Shown here: positions 23,358-32,720 of the stretch, one piece after another | Numbering within the stretch: the first letter of the stretch is position 1 | Layout: each line of letters opens with the position of its first letter | Source of the DNA: JAZKAD01 sp040389305 | GTDB taxonomy: Bacteria > Pseudomonadota > Alphaproteobacteria > Rickettsiales > Rickettsiaceae | Assembly: GCA_040389305.1 (NCBI GenBank) | Contig: JAZKAD010000061.1 | Span: forward strand, 1-35,992 | Direction: 5' to 3' | Length of the DNA stretch: 35,992 bases | Made by a program: the position numbers and the translations under genes | The notes under the pieces: generated by a model | Database searches by the model: none | What the model saw: only the letters and a program-made list of their open reading frames with translations | Told to the model about the DNA's origin: nothing

Positions 23358-24116
23358 TTAATACGATAACTCTTCTATGAGCATGATAAAACTAGCTTTA
23401 GGGTCAAGATCGTAATGGGTGAGATTATGCGTAATTTTAGTTATTCTTCCAAATTTATGCAATAAATCTACCGAAGATTGCTCGCCCTTTGTGACTCCAT
23501 CTCTTATCATCGCCATAGCGCTTCTGGCCAAATCCACTACAAAGTCCTTATCTATTTTACCTGAAAGTTTTTGAATAAAAAGCTGATGATCTTTTATATA
23601 TTTCAGTAATTCTGTATAGTCTTCTTGAACTATAGAGGCATTTACAGCCATTTTTTGACATCTAGATCTAATGGTTGGAAGCATGCTATGAGGAGAGGAG
23701 GTAAGAAGGAAAATAATATTTCCCTCTCCTGGCTCTTCAAGAAGTTTGAGGCAGCAGTTTGCGGCATTTACATTCATCAAATCCGCTTTATAGATCACGG
23801 CAATTTTATATCTGCCCTCGCCGTTTTTAGTACTCAAAAAACTCTGAAGTTTCCTAATCTGATCAACCCCTATATGCTTAGCTATGTTACCAGAGGCATT
23901 ATCTTGTAGCTCCACAATATAAAAGTTTGGATTATGCTCTATAGGAAGATTGGACGCGAATACGCCTTGCGCAAAATCTTTCACTTTTTTTAGAGCAAGC
24001 GGGGCGTCGCCTCCAATAATCCAGGAATGAGCGAATCTACCTGATTGAAAAATCCGAAACAAATTATTATCTGCCGTCACATGCACCCTAGTATGGTTTA
24101 TATATAAATCTACCAT
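23358..24116 (-). CDS. holB: DNA polymerase III delta' subunit
   Basis: A 252-residue clamp-loader protein, shorter than typical delta' (about 330), as is common in reduced alphaproteobacteria. The AAA-type core is seen in SWIIGGDAPLALKKV, where the P-loop is degenerate as expected for delta', in VIYKADLMNVNAANCCLKLLEEP, and in the sensor region LLTSSPHSMLPTIRSRCQ (SRC motif). It helps load the sliding clamp. First gene of holB-recG, divergent from groES. The C-terminal collar domain is weakly conserved. Confidence 0.88.
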   Translation of the reverse strand: MVDLYINHTRVHVTADNNLFRIFQSGRFAHSWIIGGDAPLALKKVKDFAQGVFASNLPIEHNPNFYIVELQDNASGNIAKHIGVDQIRKLQSFLSTKNGEGRYKIAVIYKADLMNVNAANCCLKLLEEPGEGNIIFLLTSSPHSMLPTIRSRCQKMAVNASIVQEDYTELLKYIKDHQLFIQKLSGKIDKDFVVDLARSAMAMIRDGVTKGEQSSVDLLHKFGRITKITHNLTHYDLDPKASFIMLIEELSY

Positions 24117-24205
24117 TTATATAGCGGTTGTCTAGAGGGTATTATTAAAAAACATTTGTATACTTCTACTGACGCAGCCTATAAACAATATTTTTTTGTT
24201 TCTCT

Positions 24206-24234
24206 CTTGAACTATCGTTTGAAACACATATATA
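24206..24234 (+). promoter_or_regulatory. RpoH (sigma-32)-type heat-shock promoter of groESL
   Basis: CTTGAAC (24206-24212), 14 bases, then CATATATA (24227-24234), about 90 bases before groES. This matches the CTTGAA / CnnCATnT-style heat-shock promoter of proteobacteria. No CIRCE element (the HrcA operator) was found in the 208-base gap. Confidence 0.55.
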
Positions 24235-24324
24235 CATAGCACAAGTCGATACCAAGACTAACATTTAGAAAGTTAGTGTAAGGCATGGACAAGATTACAC
24301 AAACCCTATTTAAGGAGATTATAT

Positions 24325-24615
24325 ATGAACTTCAAACCGCTACATGATCGCGTTGCCGTAGAGCCGCTAGAACAAGAAGAAAAAACTGCTGGTGGTATCA
24401 TAATCCCAGATAGTGCAAAAGAAAAACCTATGCAAGGTAAAATCGTCGCTGTAGGCAGCGGTACTCGCTCCGATGATGGTAAAGTAACGCCACTAGAGCT
24501 AAAAGTTGGCGACGTTGTTTTATATGGCAAATGGGCTGGCACAGAAGTTAAGATCGATAGTAAGACTCTGATGATTATGAAAGAATCAGATATCATGGGA
24601 ATCATTACTAAATAA
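24325..24615 (+). CDS. groES: Co-chaperonin GroES
   Basis: 96 residues, normal length. The opening FKPLHDRVAVEPLEQEEKTA, the mobile loop with GGIIIPDSAKEKP and the terminal KESDIMGII are all typical. Forms the seven-membered lid on GroEL. The ribosome site AAGGAG lies 8 bases upstream. groEL follows after 23 bases. Confidence 0.98.
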   Translation: MNFKPLHDRVAVEPLEQEEKTAGGIIIPDSAKEKPMQGKIVAVGSGTRSDDGKVTPLELKVGDVVLYGKWAGTEVKIDSKTLMIMKESDIMGIITK

Positions 24616-24638
24616 CTGTAATTTAAGGAGAATAAAAT

Positions 24639-26300
24639 ATGGCTAAAATAATTGACCATGGCACAGAAGCTCGCGAAGAAATCCTAAGAGGAGTAGACAT
24701 TCTGGCAAATACTGTAAAAGTAACCCTTGGGCCTAAAGGCAGAAATGTTGCGATTGAACAATCTTTTGGCGCCCCGCGTGTTACTAAAGATGGTGTTACT
24801 GTTGCTAAAGCTATCGAAATTAAAAACAAAAAACGTAATCTAGGCGCTCAGCTTGTAAAATCAGTGGCAAGTAAAACTGCGGATGTTGCAGGTGATGGTA
24901 CAACAACTGCAACCGTTTTGACTCAAGCAATAGCTAGAGAAGGTCATAAATCAGTTGTAGCTGGTTTGAATCCAATGGATATCAAGCGTGGAATTGACCT
25001 CGCAGTCGCAGCGGTTCTCGAAGAAGTCAAACGCTCTAGTAAAAAAATTAGCAGCCAAAGCGAAATAGCGCAAGTTGGTACGATTTCTGCAAACGGCGAC
25101 AAAGAAATCGGCGACAAAATTGCAGAAGCTATGGAAAAAGTTGGTAAGGAAGGCGTGATCACCGTGGAAGAAGCAAAGAGCTTTAACTTCGAAGTGGACG
25201 TAGTAGAAGGCATGATGTTTGATCGCGGATATCTATCTCCTTACTTTGTCACCAATTCTGAAAAAATGATTACAGAACTGGATAACCCATTCATCTTAAT
25301 TTTTGAAAAAAAATTATCAGGACTTCAGCAAATCCTTCCCTTGCTTGAATCAGTCGTTCAATCGTCTCGCCCTCTTCTTATCATCGCAGAAGATGTAGAA
25401 GGTGAAGCGCTTGCAACTCTAGTAGTTAATAAACTACGTGGCGGCCTGAAAGTTGCTGCTGTGAAAGCTCCTGGTTTTGGTGATAGAAGAAAAGCTATGC
25501 TTGAAGATATCGCAATTCTTACAGCGGGCCAACTGATCAGTGATGATCTTGGAATGAAGCTTGAAAATGTTAATGCTCAAATGCTTGGCAGCGCTAAGAA
25601 AGTAGTAATCACCAAAGACAATACTACTATCATCGATGGCAATGGTTCTAAAGTTGACATTGAATCTCGTTGCAACCAACTACGTCATCAAATCGAAGAA
25701 ACTTCTTCTGATTATGACAAAGAAAAACTTAATGAGCGTCTTGCGAAGCTTGCAGGCGGCGTAGCTGTACTGAAAGTTGGCGGCGCAACAGAGGTTGAAG
25801 TCAAAGAGCGCAAGGACCGTGTGCATGATGCTTTGCATGCTACAAGAGCGGCTGTTGAAGAAGGAATTGTCGCTGGTGGCGGCGTTACATTATTCTACGC
25901 AGCAAGAGCTTTAGATAATCTTAAATACGATAATGAAGATCAGAAAGCTGGTATTAATATCGTGAAGCGCGCGTTACAAGCTCCTCTTCGTCAGATCGTA
26001 GAAAATGCTGGCATGGACGGTGCTATAGTTGTTGGTAAATTGTCTGAAAGCAAAGATTTTGCTCTAGGATTCAATGCGCAAACTATGGAATATACCGACA
26101 TGTTTAAAGCTGGTATTATCGATCCTACTAAAGTTGTACGTACTGCTCTTCAAGATGCTGCATCTGTTGCATCTCTGATCATTACAACAGAAGCCATAAT
26201 CACAGATGAGCCTGCGGATGAAGCTCAAGGCGCTGGTGGGCGCGGTGGTATGCCTGGTGGAATGGGCGGTATGGGCGGAATGGGCGGAATGGATTTCTAA
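24639..26300 (+). CDS. groEL: Chaperonin GroEL
   Basis: 553 residues, full length. The N-terminal VTLGPKGRNV, the ATP-binding DGTTTATVL, and the C-terminal Gly-Gly-Met repeat tail are present. Folds cytosolic proteins in a double-ring chamber with GroES. The ribosome site AAGGAG precedes the ATG. The operon ends in a strong terminator at 26361-26394. Confidence 0.98.
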   Translation: MAKIIDHGTEAREEILRGVDILANTVKVTLGPKGRNVAIEQSFGAPRVTKDGVTVAKAIEIKNKKRNLGAQLVKSVASKTADVAGDGTTTATVLTQAIAREGHKSVVAGLNPMDIKRGIDLAVAAVLEEVKRSSKKISSQSEIAQVGTISANGDKEIGDKIAEAMEKVGKEGVITVEEAKSFNFEVDVVEGMMFDRGYLSPYFVTNSEKMITELDNPFILIFEKKLSGLQQILPLLESVVQSSRPLLIIAEDVEGEALATLVVNKLRGGLKVAAVKAPGFGDRRKAMLEDIAILTAGQLISDDLGMKLENVNAQMLGSAKKVVITKDNTTIIDGNGSKVDIESRCNQLRHQIEETSSDYDKEKLNERLAKLAGGVAVLKVGGATEVEVKERKDRVHDALHATRAAVEEGIVAGGGVTLFYAARALDNLKYDNEDQKAGINIVKRALQAPLRQIVENAGMDGAIVVGKLSESKDFALGFNAQTMEYTDMFKAGIIDPTKVVRTALQDAASVASLIITTEAIITDEPADEAQGAGGRGGMPGGMGGMGGMGGMDF

Positions 26301-26360
26301 ACCACTCCTAAAATATTTGCTCTAAAATACTTGCCCTAAGTATTTACTTTTACCGAGGTC

Positions 26361-26394
26361 ATCCCCCGCTTATAATTAGCGGGGGATTTTTTTT
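26361..26394 (+). terminator. Rho-independent terminator of groESL
   Basis: ATCCCCCGCT (26361-26370) pairs perfectly with AGCGGGGGAT (26378-26387) around a 7-base loop and runs into eight Ts. This is the clearest terminator in the window and lies 11 bases before the tilS start. Confidence 0.93.
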
Positions 26395-26404
26395 ATATAT
26401 ATAC

Positions 26405-27679
26405 ATGATATCATTATCTTCTAAAGTCCATCAAAATATGGAATCCTTCAACTTGCCATCTAATGCCCGAATTGCCGTAGCAGTTTCCGGGGGGGCAGAT
26501 TCTGTTGCCCTGCTTCTTCTACTAAAAGAGGCGCCTTGGAATACTCAAATTACAGCTATTACTGTAAATCATAATCTAAGGTACGAGGCGGCTGAGGAAG
26601 CTGATTACGTGAAATCCATATGCGAGGAGCGCCAAATAGATCATCACACCTTAGCCTGGGAGCACGAGGATATCAGTAGCAATATTCAAGGGGCAGCAAG
26701 AGATGCTAGATATCAGCTTATGACTTCATGGTGCAAAGAAAATAATATTAGCTATTTGCTTACAGCTCATCATGCAGATGACCAAATAGAGAATTTTTTC
26801 ATTCGCCTAGGGAAGGCTAGTGGGATTTTTGGGCTTAGCTCTGGGAAGATGAATGTTATAAACGATATTATGATTATAAGACCATTACTCGGGCCTTTGT
26901 TTGGGATATATAAAGAGGAACTCAAATCCCATCTTCTTGCCCAAAAGGTAGAGTGGCGCGAAGATCCTTCCAATAATGATGCCAAGTATCTGCGCAGCCA
27001 AATTAGAGAATGGATCGCTAAAAAGCCGGAAGCTCTAGAAAAACAAAGAATACTGCAAAGCATAGAGTACTTAAGCCTTGCCGCTGATTACATACAGGAA
27101 GATTTCGTTGAATTACTCAAAAAAAATACGACAATATACAAAGAAGGCTACGCTAAATATAAAGTAGATCCAGAGAATCATGCTTTACTTAAGCATATGG
27201 TGTTATCGCATCTACTCACTACAATCAGTGGCCAAGTCATCCAGCCAAGGAGCGATGCAGTGAAGCGGGCAGTGAGCGCTACGAAAACTACGCTTCATGG
27301 ATGCATTCTCAGTAATAATAGCAACATACTGACCATATATCGCGAATTCGGAAGAACTAAGCCTAAATCAACGCCTCTTCATATAGACATCAAGTGGGAC
27401 TCGCGGTGGAAATGCTCGCATAGTATGGATGGTTTTTTCGTTGACTGCTTATCTATGGAAGAATACATAAAGCTTAAAACCAATCCGGATATAGAGAAGT
27501 TACTACAATCAGTACCTAAAAATGCTTTATTTACTATTCCAGTGATCCGCGATCTTGAAAAACTTATAGCCATACCACATATAGCTTACTATACTGATAA
27601 GCATTTAGAACATATCACTTTTTCTTTTGAGGCGAATTATATATCTCGCCTCACGAATTTTACAAGGACTTTACTATGA
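26405..27679 (+). CDS. tilS: tRNA(Ile)-lysidine synthetase
   Basis: A 424-residue PP-loop ATPase that attaches lysine to C34 of the CAU-anticodon tRNA-Ile so that it reads AUA. The PP-loop SGGADS is at residues 28-33; the downstream TAHHADDQIENFFIRL and EDPSN motifs are typical. It starts immediately after the groESL terminator, so its promoter must lie in or before that hairpin, or expression depends on read-through. Its last four bases overlap the ftsH start (ATGA), and tilS-ftsH is a commonly conserved pair. Confidence 0.95.
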   Translation: MISLSSKVHQNMESFNLPSNARIAVAVSGGADSVALLLLLKEAPWNTQITAITVNHNLRYEAAEEADYVKSICEERQIDHHTLAWEHEDISSNIQGAARDARYQLMTSWCKENNISYLLTAHHADDQIENFFIRLGKASGIFGLSSGKMNVINDIMIIRPLLGPLFGIYKEELKSHLLAQKVEWREDPSNNDAKYLRSQIREWIAKKPEALEKQRILQSIEYLSLAADYIQEDFVELLKKNTTIYKEGYAKYKVDPENHALLKHMVLSHLLTTISGQVIQPRSDAVKRAVSATKTTLHGCILSNNSNILTIYREFGRTKPKSTPLHIDIKWDSRWKCSHSMDGFFVDCLSMEEYIKLKTNPDIEKLLQSVPKNALFTIPVIRDLEKLIAIPHIAYYTDKHLEHITFSFEANYISRLTNFTRTLL

Positions 27680-29553
27680 ATAATCAGACAAGGAATATCT
27701 TAATTTGGGCTGGAGTTGTTTTAGGCCTAGTTCTCCTTTTCAACAGCATGCAATGGGATGGCCTTGGTGGCAGCAAGAATAATATTCCTCTCTCTGAATT
27801 TTTAACTAAAGCCGAAGAAAAGCAAGTAAGTAGTATCAAAATTCAAGGACGTAGTTTAGATGGCGAGCTAAATGATGGTACAAGCTTTACGACATACATC
27901 GGAGATTATCACGGTCTTGTTGATAGATTAAGCGACAAAGATATACGTATCGATGTAATGCCTCCTGATACTAAAATGAATTCTTTATTTAGTATTTTGA
28001 TTTCTTGGTTCCCTATGCTTCTTTTAATAGGAGTATGGGTTTTTTTCATGCGCCAGATGGGTGGTGGCGGACGTGGCGGCGCTATGGGATTCGGAAAATC
28101 TAAAGCTAAACTTCTTTCTACTAAAGGCCCCAAAGTCACTTTTAATGACGTAGCTGGCATTGACGAGGCAAAAGAAGAACTTCAAGAAATAGTAGATTTT
28201 CTTCGTGATCCTAGCAAATATCAAAAACTTGGTGGCAAAATACCAAAGGGCTGCCTCCTTATTGGCCCCCCAGGGACCGGTAAAACTCTGCTTGCAAGAG
28301 CAATTGCAGGGGAAGCTAACGTACCATTCTTTAGTATCTCTGGATCTGATTTCGTTGAAATGTTCGTAGGCGTTGGCGCAAGCAGGGTGCGCGATATGTT
28401 CGAACAAGGTAAACGCAACGCTCCTTGCATCATCTTTATCGATGAAATAGATGCCGTTGGAAGACATAGAGGTATTGGCATGGGAGGCGGGAATGATGAG
28501 CGCGAACAAACGCTTAATCAAATGCTTGTGGAAATGGATGGCTTTGAATCCAATGAAGGTGTTGTAATTATTGCAGCAACTAACCGTCCAGATGTATTGG
28601 ATCAGGCTCTTCTTCGCCCAGGACGTTTTGATCGCCAAATCACAGTACCAAACCCCGATTTAAATGGCCGCGAAAAAGTACTAACTGTTCACCTTACCAA
28701 AATTAAGCATGCTAATAAAATTGATGCTAGAGTGATAGCTAGAGGCACGCCCGGCTTTTCAGGAGCAGAGCTTGCGAACCTCGTAAATGAAGCCGCTCTT
28801 CTTGCGGCTCGTAAGGGTAAAAAAGAAGTGGATATGTCTGATCTTGAAGAGGCCAAAGACAAGGTCATGATGGGACCTGAGCGTCGCTCAATTGGTATGT
28901 CAGATGAAGAGAAAAAACTCACAGCTTATCACGAAGGCGGACATGCTCTTGTTGGAATTCATCTTCCCGCATCCGATCCTATCCATAAAGCAACTATTAT
29001 ACCTCGTGGTAGAGCTCTTGGTATGGTAATGCGCCTTCCAGAAAATGATAGATTTTCTATGGCTCGTGATAGAATGGAAGCTGATATCGCAGTTGCTATG
29101 GCCGGCAGGGTTGCTGAAGAGCTGATATTCGGGCATGATAAAGTCACTTCCGGTGCATCTTCTGATATACAAATGGCTACTAAAATGGCAAGAGCTATGG
29201 TTACAGAATGGGGCCTTAGCACGAAAATTGGCACTATTTATCATGGAACTAGTGGCGATGATATGTACACTGGAAAATCAAATGCTGCTCGCTCAGAATA
29301 CACCTCTGAAATCATTGATACTGAGGTTAAAAATATTATAGACACTGGATATAATGTCGCTAAAAAAATTCTGACGAAGCATTTAGATCAACTCCATTTG
29401 CTAGCTGCTACTCTAATAGAGCGCGAAACTTTATCGGGGTTTCAGATTAAAAATCTATTAGCAGGACAACATCTTGATCATATAGACGAAGAAATTATAC
29501 CCGAAGTCAAAGCCCCAGCTAAAACAAGGGCAAAGACAAAGCCATCTTCTTAA
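27676..29553 (+). CDS. ftsH: ATP-dependent zinc metalloprotease FtsH
   Basis: A 625-residue inner-membrane hexameric protease that degrades damaged membrane proteins and regulators. Two membrane helices (about 7-24 and 99-118) flank a small periplasmic domain. The AAA module has Walker A GPPGTGKT (197-204), FIDEIDAVG, and the arginine-finger region RPGRFDRQI. The zinc site is H419-E420-x-x-H423 (YHEGGHA). The C-terminus ends in a Lys/Ala/Thr-rich tail. Translationally coupled to tilS; obgE follows after 14 bases. Confidence 0.98.
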   Translation: MNNQTRNILIWAGVVLGLVLLFNSMQWDGLGGSKNNIPLSEFLTKAEEKQVSSIKIQGRSLDGELNDGTSFTTYIGDYHGLVDRLSDKDIRIDVMPPDTKMNSLFSILISWFPMLLLIGVWVFFMRQMGGGGRGGAMGFGKSKAKLLSTKGPKVTFNDVAGIDEAKEELQEIVDFLRDPSKYQKLGGKIPKGCLLIGPPGTGKTLLARAIAGEANVPFFSISGSDFVEMFVGVGASRVRDMFEQGKRNAPCIIFIDEIDAVGRHRGIGMGGGNDEREQTLNQMLVEMDGFESNEGVVIIAATNRPDVLDQALLRPGRFDRQITVPNPDLNGREKVLTVHLTKIKHANKIDARVIARGTPGFSGAELANLVNEAALLAARKGKKEVDMSDLEEAKDKVMMGPERRSIGMSDEEKKLTAYHEGGHALVGIHLPASDPIHKATIIPRGRALGMVMRLPENDRFSMARDRMEADIAVAMAGRVAEELIFGHDKVTSGASSDIQMATKMARAMVTEWGLSTKIGTIYHGTSGDDMYTGKSNAARSEYTSEIIDTEVKNIIDTGYNVAKKILTKHLDQLHLLAATLIERETLSGFQIKNLLAGQHLDHIDEEIIPEVKAPAKTRAKTKPSS

Positions 29554-29567
29554 GAATATAGAGACAT

Positions 29568-30560
29568 ATGCAATTTATAGATGAAGCAAGAATTTTCATA
29601 AAAAGTGGCAACGGAGGCAATGGCTGCGTCAGTTTTCGTCGCGAGAAATATGTCGACATGGGCGGACCTAACGGTGGCGATGGTGGACGCGGAGGAAGCA
29701 TTGTTATAGAGGCTGATTCCAGCATCAATACGTTACTGCATTTTCGATATAAACAAGTTTTTAAAGCTAAAAATGGCGAAGGCGGCAAGGGCAGTAATTG
29801 TACCGGCGCCTCGCGCGAGGATCTTGTTCTCAAAGTTCCAATTGGTACACAAGTTTTTTCAGAAGACGAGCATTTAATGCATGACTTTACCTCTGATGGT
29901 CAAAGTTACACCATCTTAAAAGGTGGCTCTGGTGGACTTGGTAACACCCACTTCAAATCCTCTGTCAACCAGGCTCCGCGCAGAACTACAAACGGAGAAG
30001 AAGGACAGGAGCTCTGGGTTTTACTCAAGCTCAAAATCATCTCTGATGCTGGGCTTGTGGGCCTTCCTAACGCAGGTAAATCTACATTCTTGTCTCGTGT
30101 TACCGCTGCAAAGCCTAAAATAGCAGATTATCCCTTCACTACCCTAACCCCTGGTCTTGGGGTTGTGCGTCAGGACGAAGAGGAATTTGTACTTGCGGAT
30201 ATTCCAGGCCTTATAGAAGGTGCGCATTTAGGACAAGGCCTTGGGGATAAATTCTTAAAACATATAGAACGCGCTGGGGTGATACTCCATTTGATAGATG
30301 GAACAGACGAAGATGTGGTCAGCAATTATCTTGTAATCAGAAAGGAGCTTGAATCTTACTCCGAAGCTCTTGCCTCTACAAAAGAAATAGTCGCTCTTAA
30401 TAAATGCGATGCCCTCACCGAAGAAGAAATTAAAGCGAAAATTAAAGCTTTAGAGAAAGCGACTAAAGACAAGGTTCACTCTATCTCTAGTCATACCGGT
30501 GATGGAGTCAAGGAAGTCTTACGCATGCTGCAAGAAGAGATAAGAACGAAAGAGGAATAG
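29568..30560 (+). CDS. obgE: GTPase Obg
   Basis: A 330-residue ribosome-assembly GTPase that binds the 50S subunit. The glycine-rich Obg domain fills residues 1-158 (GNGGNGCVSFRREKY, GGDGGRGGS). The G domain has G1 GLPNAGKS (165-172), FTTLTPGLG, G3 DIPGLIEGAH and G4 NKCD. There is no extended C-terminal OCT domain, the usual state in alphaproteobacteria. Last gene of the tilS-ftsH-obgE run. Confidence 0.97.
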   Translation: MQFIDEARIFIKSGNGGNGCVSFRREKYVDMGGPNGGDGGRGGSIVIEADSSINTLLHFRYKQVFKAKNGEGGKGSNCTGASREDLVLKVPIGTQVFSEDEHLMHDFTSDGQSYTILKGGSGGLGNTHFKSSVNQAPRRTTNGEEGQELWVLLKLKIISDAGLVGLPNAGKSTFLSRVTAAKPKIADYPFTTLTPGLGVVRQDEEEFVLADIPGLIEGAHLGQGLGDKFLKHIERAGVILHLIDGTDEDVVSNYLVIRKELESYSEALASTKEIVALNKCDALTEEEIKAKIKALEKATKDKVHSISSHTGDGVKEVLRMLQEEIRTKEE

Positions 30561-30696
30561 GATTATTTTTCCTATCCGCTAGATTCCACTTCAAGGCACA
30601 CTTCTGATGCTAATATTTTGGATAGGATTTTCGAGAATGCCCAAGGAAAGCGTCACTTTCGAATTATACCAATTCTCATTTTAATACAGCACCTGA

Positions 30697-30711
30697 AAGC
30701 CCCTAAGGCTT
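30697..30711. terminator. Small hairpin in the obgE-infA convergent gap
   Basis: AAGCC/GGCTT with a 5-base loop inside the 267-base gap 30561-30827. The rest of the gap holds no ORF that I can support; ATACCAATTCTCATTTT at 30666-30682 loosely resembles the end of the palindromic repeat. Confidence 0.25.
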
Positions 30712-30827
30712 AGCACTCTTGAATTGCGCGGATCGTTACGCTTTTCAAAATGACAAAACTCAATAACACTGACTTCGCTATGCGATGATAAGGGGGCTGG
30801 AGAACTTTGGCGCAGAATGATGGGATA

Positions 30828-31046
30828 TTACTTATGCCTGTGGATGACTCGACCTTTTGTCAGGTCATATGGCGTCATTTCAACGGTGACGTTATCACCG
30901 GCTAAGATACGGATTCTGTTTTTGCGCATTTTGCCGGAGGTATGAGCTAAGATCATATGACCATTCTCAAGCTTGACGCGAAAATTCGCATTTGGGAGTA
31001 ATTCTATTACTACGCCAGCAAATTCAATCAACTCTTCTTTTGTCAT
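30828..31046 (-). CDS. infA: Translation initiation factor IF-1
   Basis: A 72-residue single OB-fold protein of normal length, with the family signature (NFRVKLENGHMILAHTSGKM, then RIRILAGDNVTVEMTPYDL). It occupies the ribosomal A site during initiation. It lies 18 bases downstream of tRNA-Asn on the same strand, so both may come from one transcript, with the mRNA released by tRNA 3' processing. Confidence 0.98.
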   Translation of the reverse strand: MTKEELIEFAGVVIELLPNANFRVKLENGHMILAHTSGKMRKNRIRILAGDNVTVEMTPYDLTKGRVIHRHK

Positions 31047-31064
31047 GAAAACTCTAAATGAAAG

Positions 31065-31139
31065 TGGCTCCCCGGGCCGGGCTCGAACCAGCGACCGAAC
31101 GGTTAACAGCCGTTTGCTCTACCACTGAGCTACCGAGGA
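31065..31139 (-). tRNA. tRNA-Asn(GTT)
   Basis: On the minus strand the acceptor TCCTCGG pairs with CCGGGGA (one T-G wobble), and the anticodon loop CTGTTAA gives GTT. The T arm loop is TTCGAGC, discriminator G, and CCA is encoded. A possible promoter (TAGACC, 17 bases, TATATA) lies upstream on the minus strand. Confidence 0.96.
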
Positions 31140-31262
31140 ACGAATACCATCAATATACTTGAGGTGATTAGTTATATACCAAATCTAAGTTGAAAGGTCT
31201 AGTATTTTTTGCATTTTATCGCAATTTTACTCAAATTATATTTGTATATAATATAAAATTCT

Positions 31263-32710
31263 CTATCTACGCAATATTCCAACCGACTTCACCGCCTCTG
31301 GTTTGATTACTTCGCCACTCTGTAATTCAAGTTCGAAGCTGTCGCCAATCATATGAGTTCCCGTGACAAGCACTGATTTTTCTAGGTTTAGGCTCTCTGC
31401 ATTAATAGAGTTATCCGCCGTTCTTACTGTTCTCGTTATTATCTCGTAGCGATATTTACCATCATCTAACTGAAGACCATTTGCATCTTTTCCATCCCAC
31501 TTCACTCTGACTAAACCTTGATTCTTGAGAAGCATAGCTTGTTTACCGTCAGCGCTTAGTGTATCAAATATAGTAGTGACTAGATTACCTTTTCTAAACT
31601 CCTGCTCAATGTAGGCAGCTTTTTGCCTTATTTGATCGGGATTAGTATCGTCTCTTGGTGAGAATGCTTTATCTAAAAATGCGTTTACTTTAGCCTGAGA
31701 AGCTATATTGAGATCGTCGTATATCGGAACAGGTACCTCTGTCATATAATACGCATCGGCAGCCGAAACATTCACCGTACCCACTAAAGCCTTACTATTA
31801 TACACATTCATTGTAAGATCACCTAAAGTAAAGCCGGCGGGTGGATCATCAAGAGATGCATATATGGTAACTTCACCATCTTTGAGATCTAGCATATTAT
31901 CATCAAAACTCACCATCTTACCTATATACTGAAAAGCTTCAGAGATGGGAGTTGTTTCAATTTCAGCTACATTCTTAACTTTCGAAATTTGCCATACATC
32001 GTATTTCTCTATGCCCTCAAATACAAAAGAGCCGTCTACACTAGTTATGGTAATCTCTTTAGAGTTTGCGAACTTTCTTAACTGCTCTTTGCCTTTGTTA
32101 TCCTTTTCAACTGCGTATATCTCATATTTGTACTTGCCCTCTGGAAGTTTATCTAAGGAGATTTTTTTCTCTCTTGCATTCGCAAACTCTTCAAATGATG
32201 AGGCTGCTTTTCCATCCCATGCAAAGCTATTATATCCCTGGCTAAACTCACCTTCGATTTCGGCGACGCCTTGGATGCGCTTTCCGCTTTCATCATAAAC
32301 ATGCATCTTAATGCGAGTAACGTCTTTATCGGCGATGAATCTGACATCTGCACCGCTAGCACTCATGTTCATACGCTCTAAAGTCACCTCTGCCTTCTTG
32401 CCAAGATATGATATATAATCCGGAATATTAGAAACCGCCTCAGAATCGCTAGTGGTATCTTTACCTAGTATTTCTCTGACTTGAGACGGATCTATTCTAA
32501 CTTTATTATCTAAAACAAGCTGAGCTTTATCTCCCTTTAATTCTACAGAAACTACTGTAGCTCTTAAAGATGTACTTGCCTCTATAGGAACTTGATGCAG
32601 TTTGCCCTTGGCGCCTAATACTTCGTATTGCGCTTCTACTTTGATGGAATATTTACCCTTACCTACTTCTTCACCGCTATCATTCCTACCATCCCACAGG
32701 AAACTATTTT
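31263..32710 (-). CDS. flgD: Flagellar hook cap protein FlgD, C-terminal part (after assembly gap)
   Basis: 481 residues from the gap to the stop, the continuation of the piece at 32721-33270. FlgD caps the growing flagellar hook. Ordinary FlgD has one C-terminal tudor/Ig module ending in a WDG motif and a GxY-x(n)-V strand. Here WDG occurs three times, at residues 5, 164 and 404 after the gap, each followed by a GKY strand (GKGKYSIKV, EGKYKYEIYAV, DGKYRYEI). The second and third are preceded by module starts YLGKKAEV (101) and YIGKMVSF (261). So the cap domain appears tripled. Total FlgD would be at least 665 residues against about 230 in E. coli. Confidence 0.75.
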
Positions 32711-32720
32711 NNNNNNNNNN
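32711..32720. other. Assembly gap of 10 Ns inside flgD
   Basis: Exactly ten N bases. Left and right coding frames differ when ten bases are assumed; an intact gene needs a gap length divisible by three. The ten is therefore a placeholder or an estimate, not a real length. Confidence 0.97.

Noticed and set aside
28024..28638. A 204-residue minus-strand frame inside ftsH
   Set aside because: It lies opposite the most conserved part of the FtsH ATPase domain; composition is that of a reverse-complement shadow.
30666..30810. A fourth copy of the palindromic repeat in the obgE-infA gap
   Set aside because: ATACCAATTCTCATTTT and GGAGAACTTTGG loosely resemble the two ends, but the interior does not match and the distance to the stop codon differs. 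Kept only as a hint.
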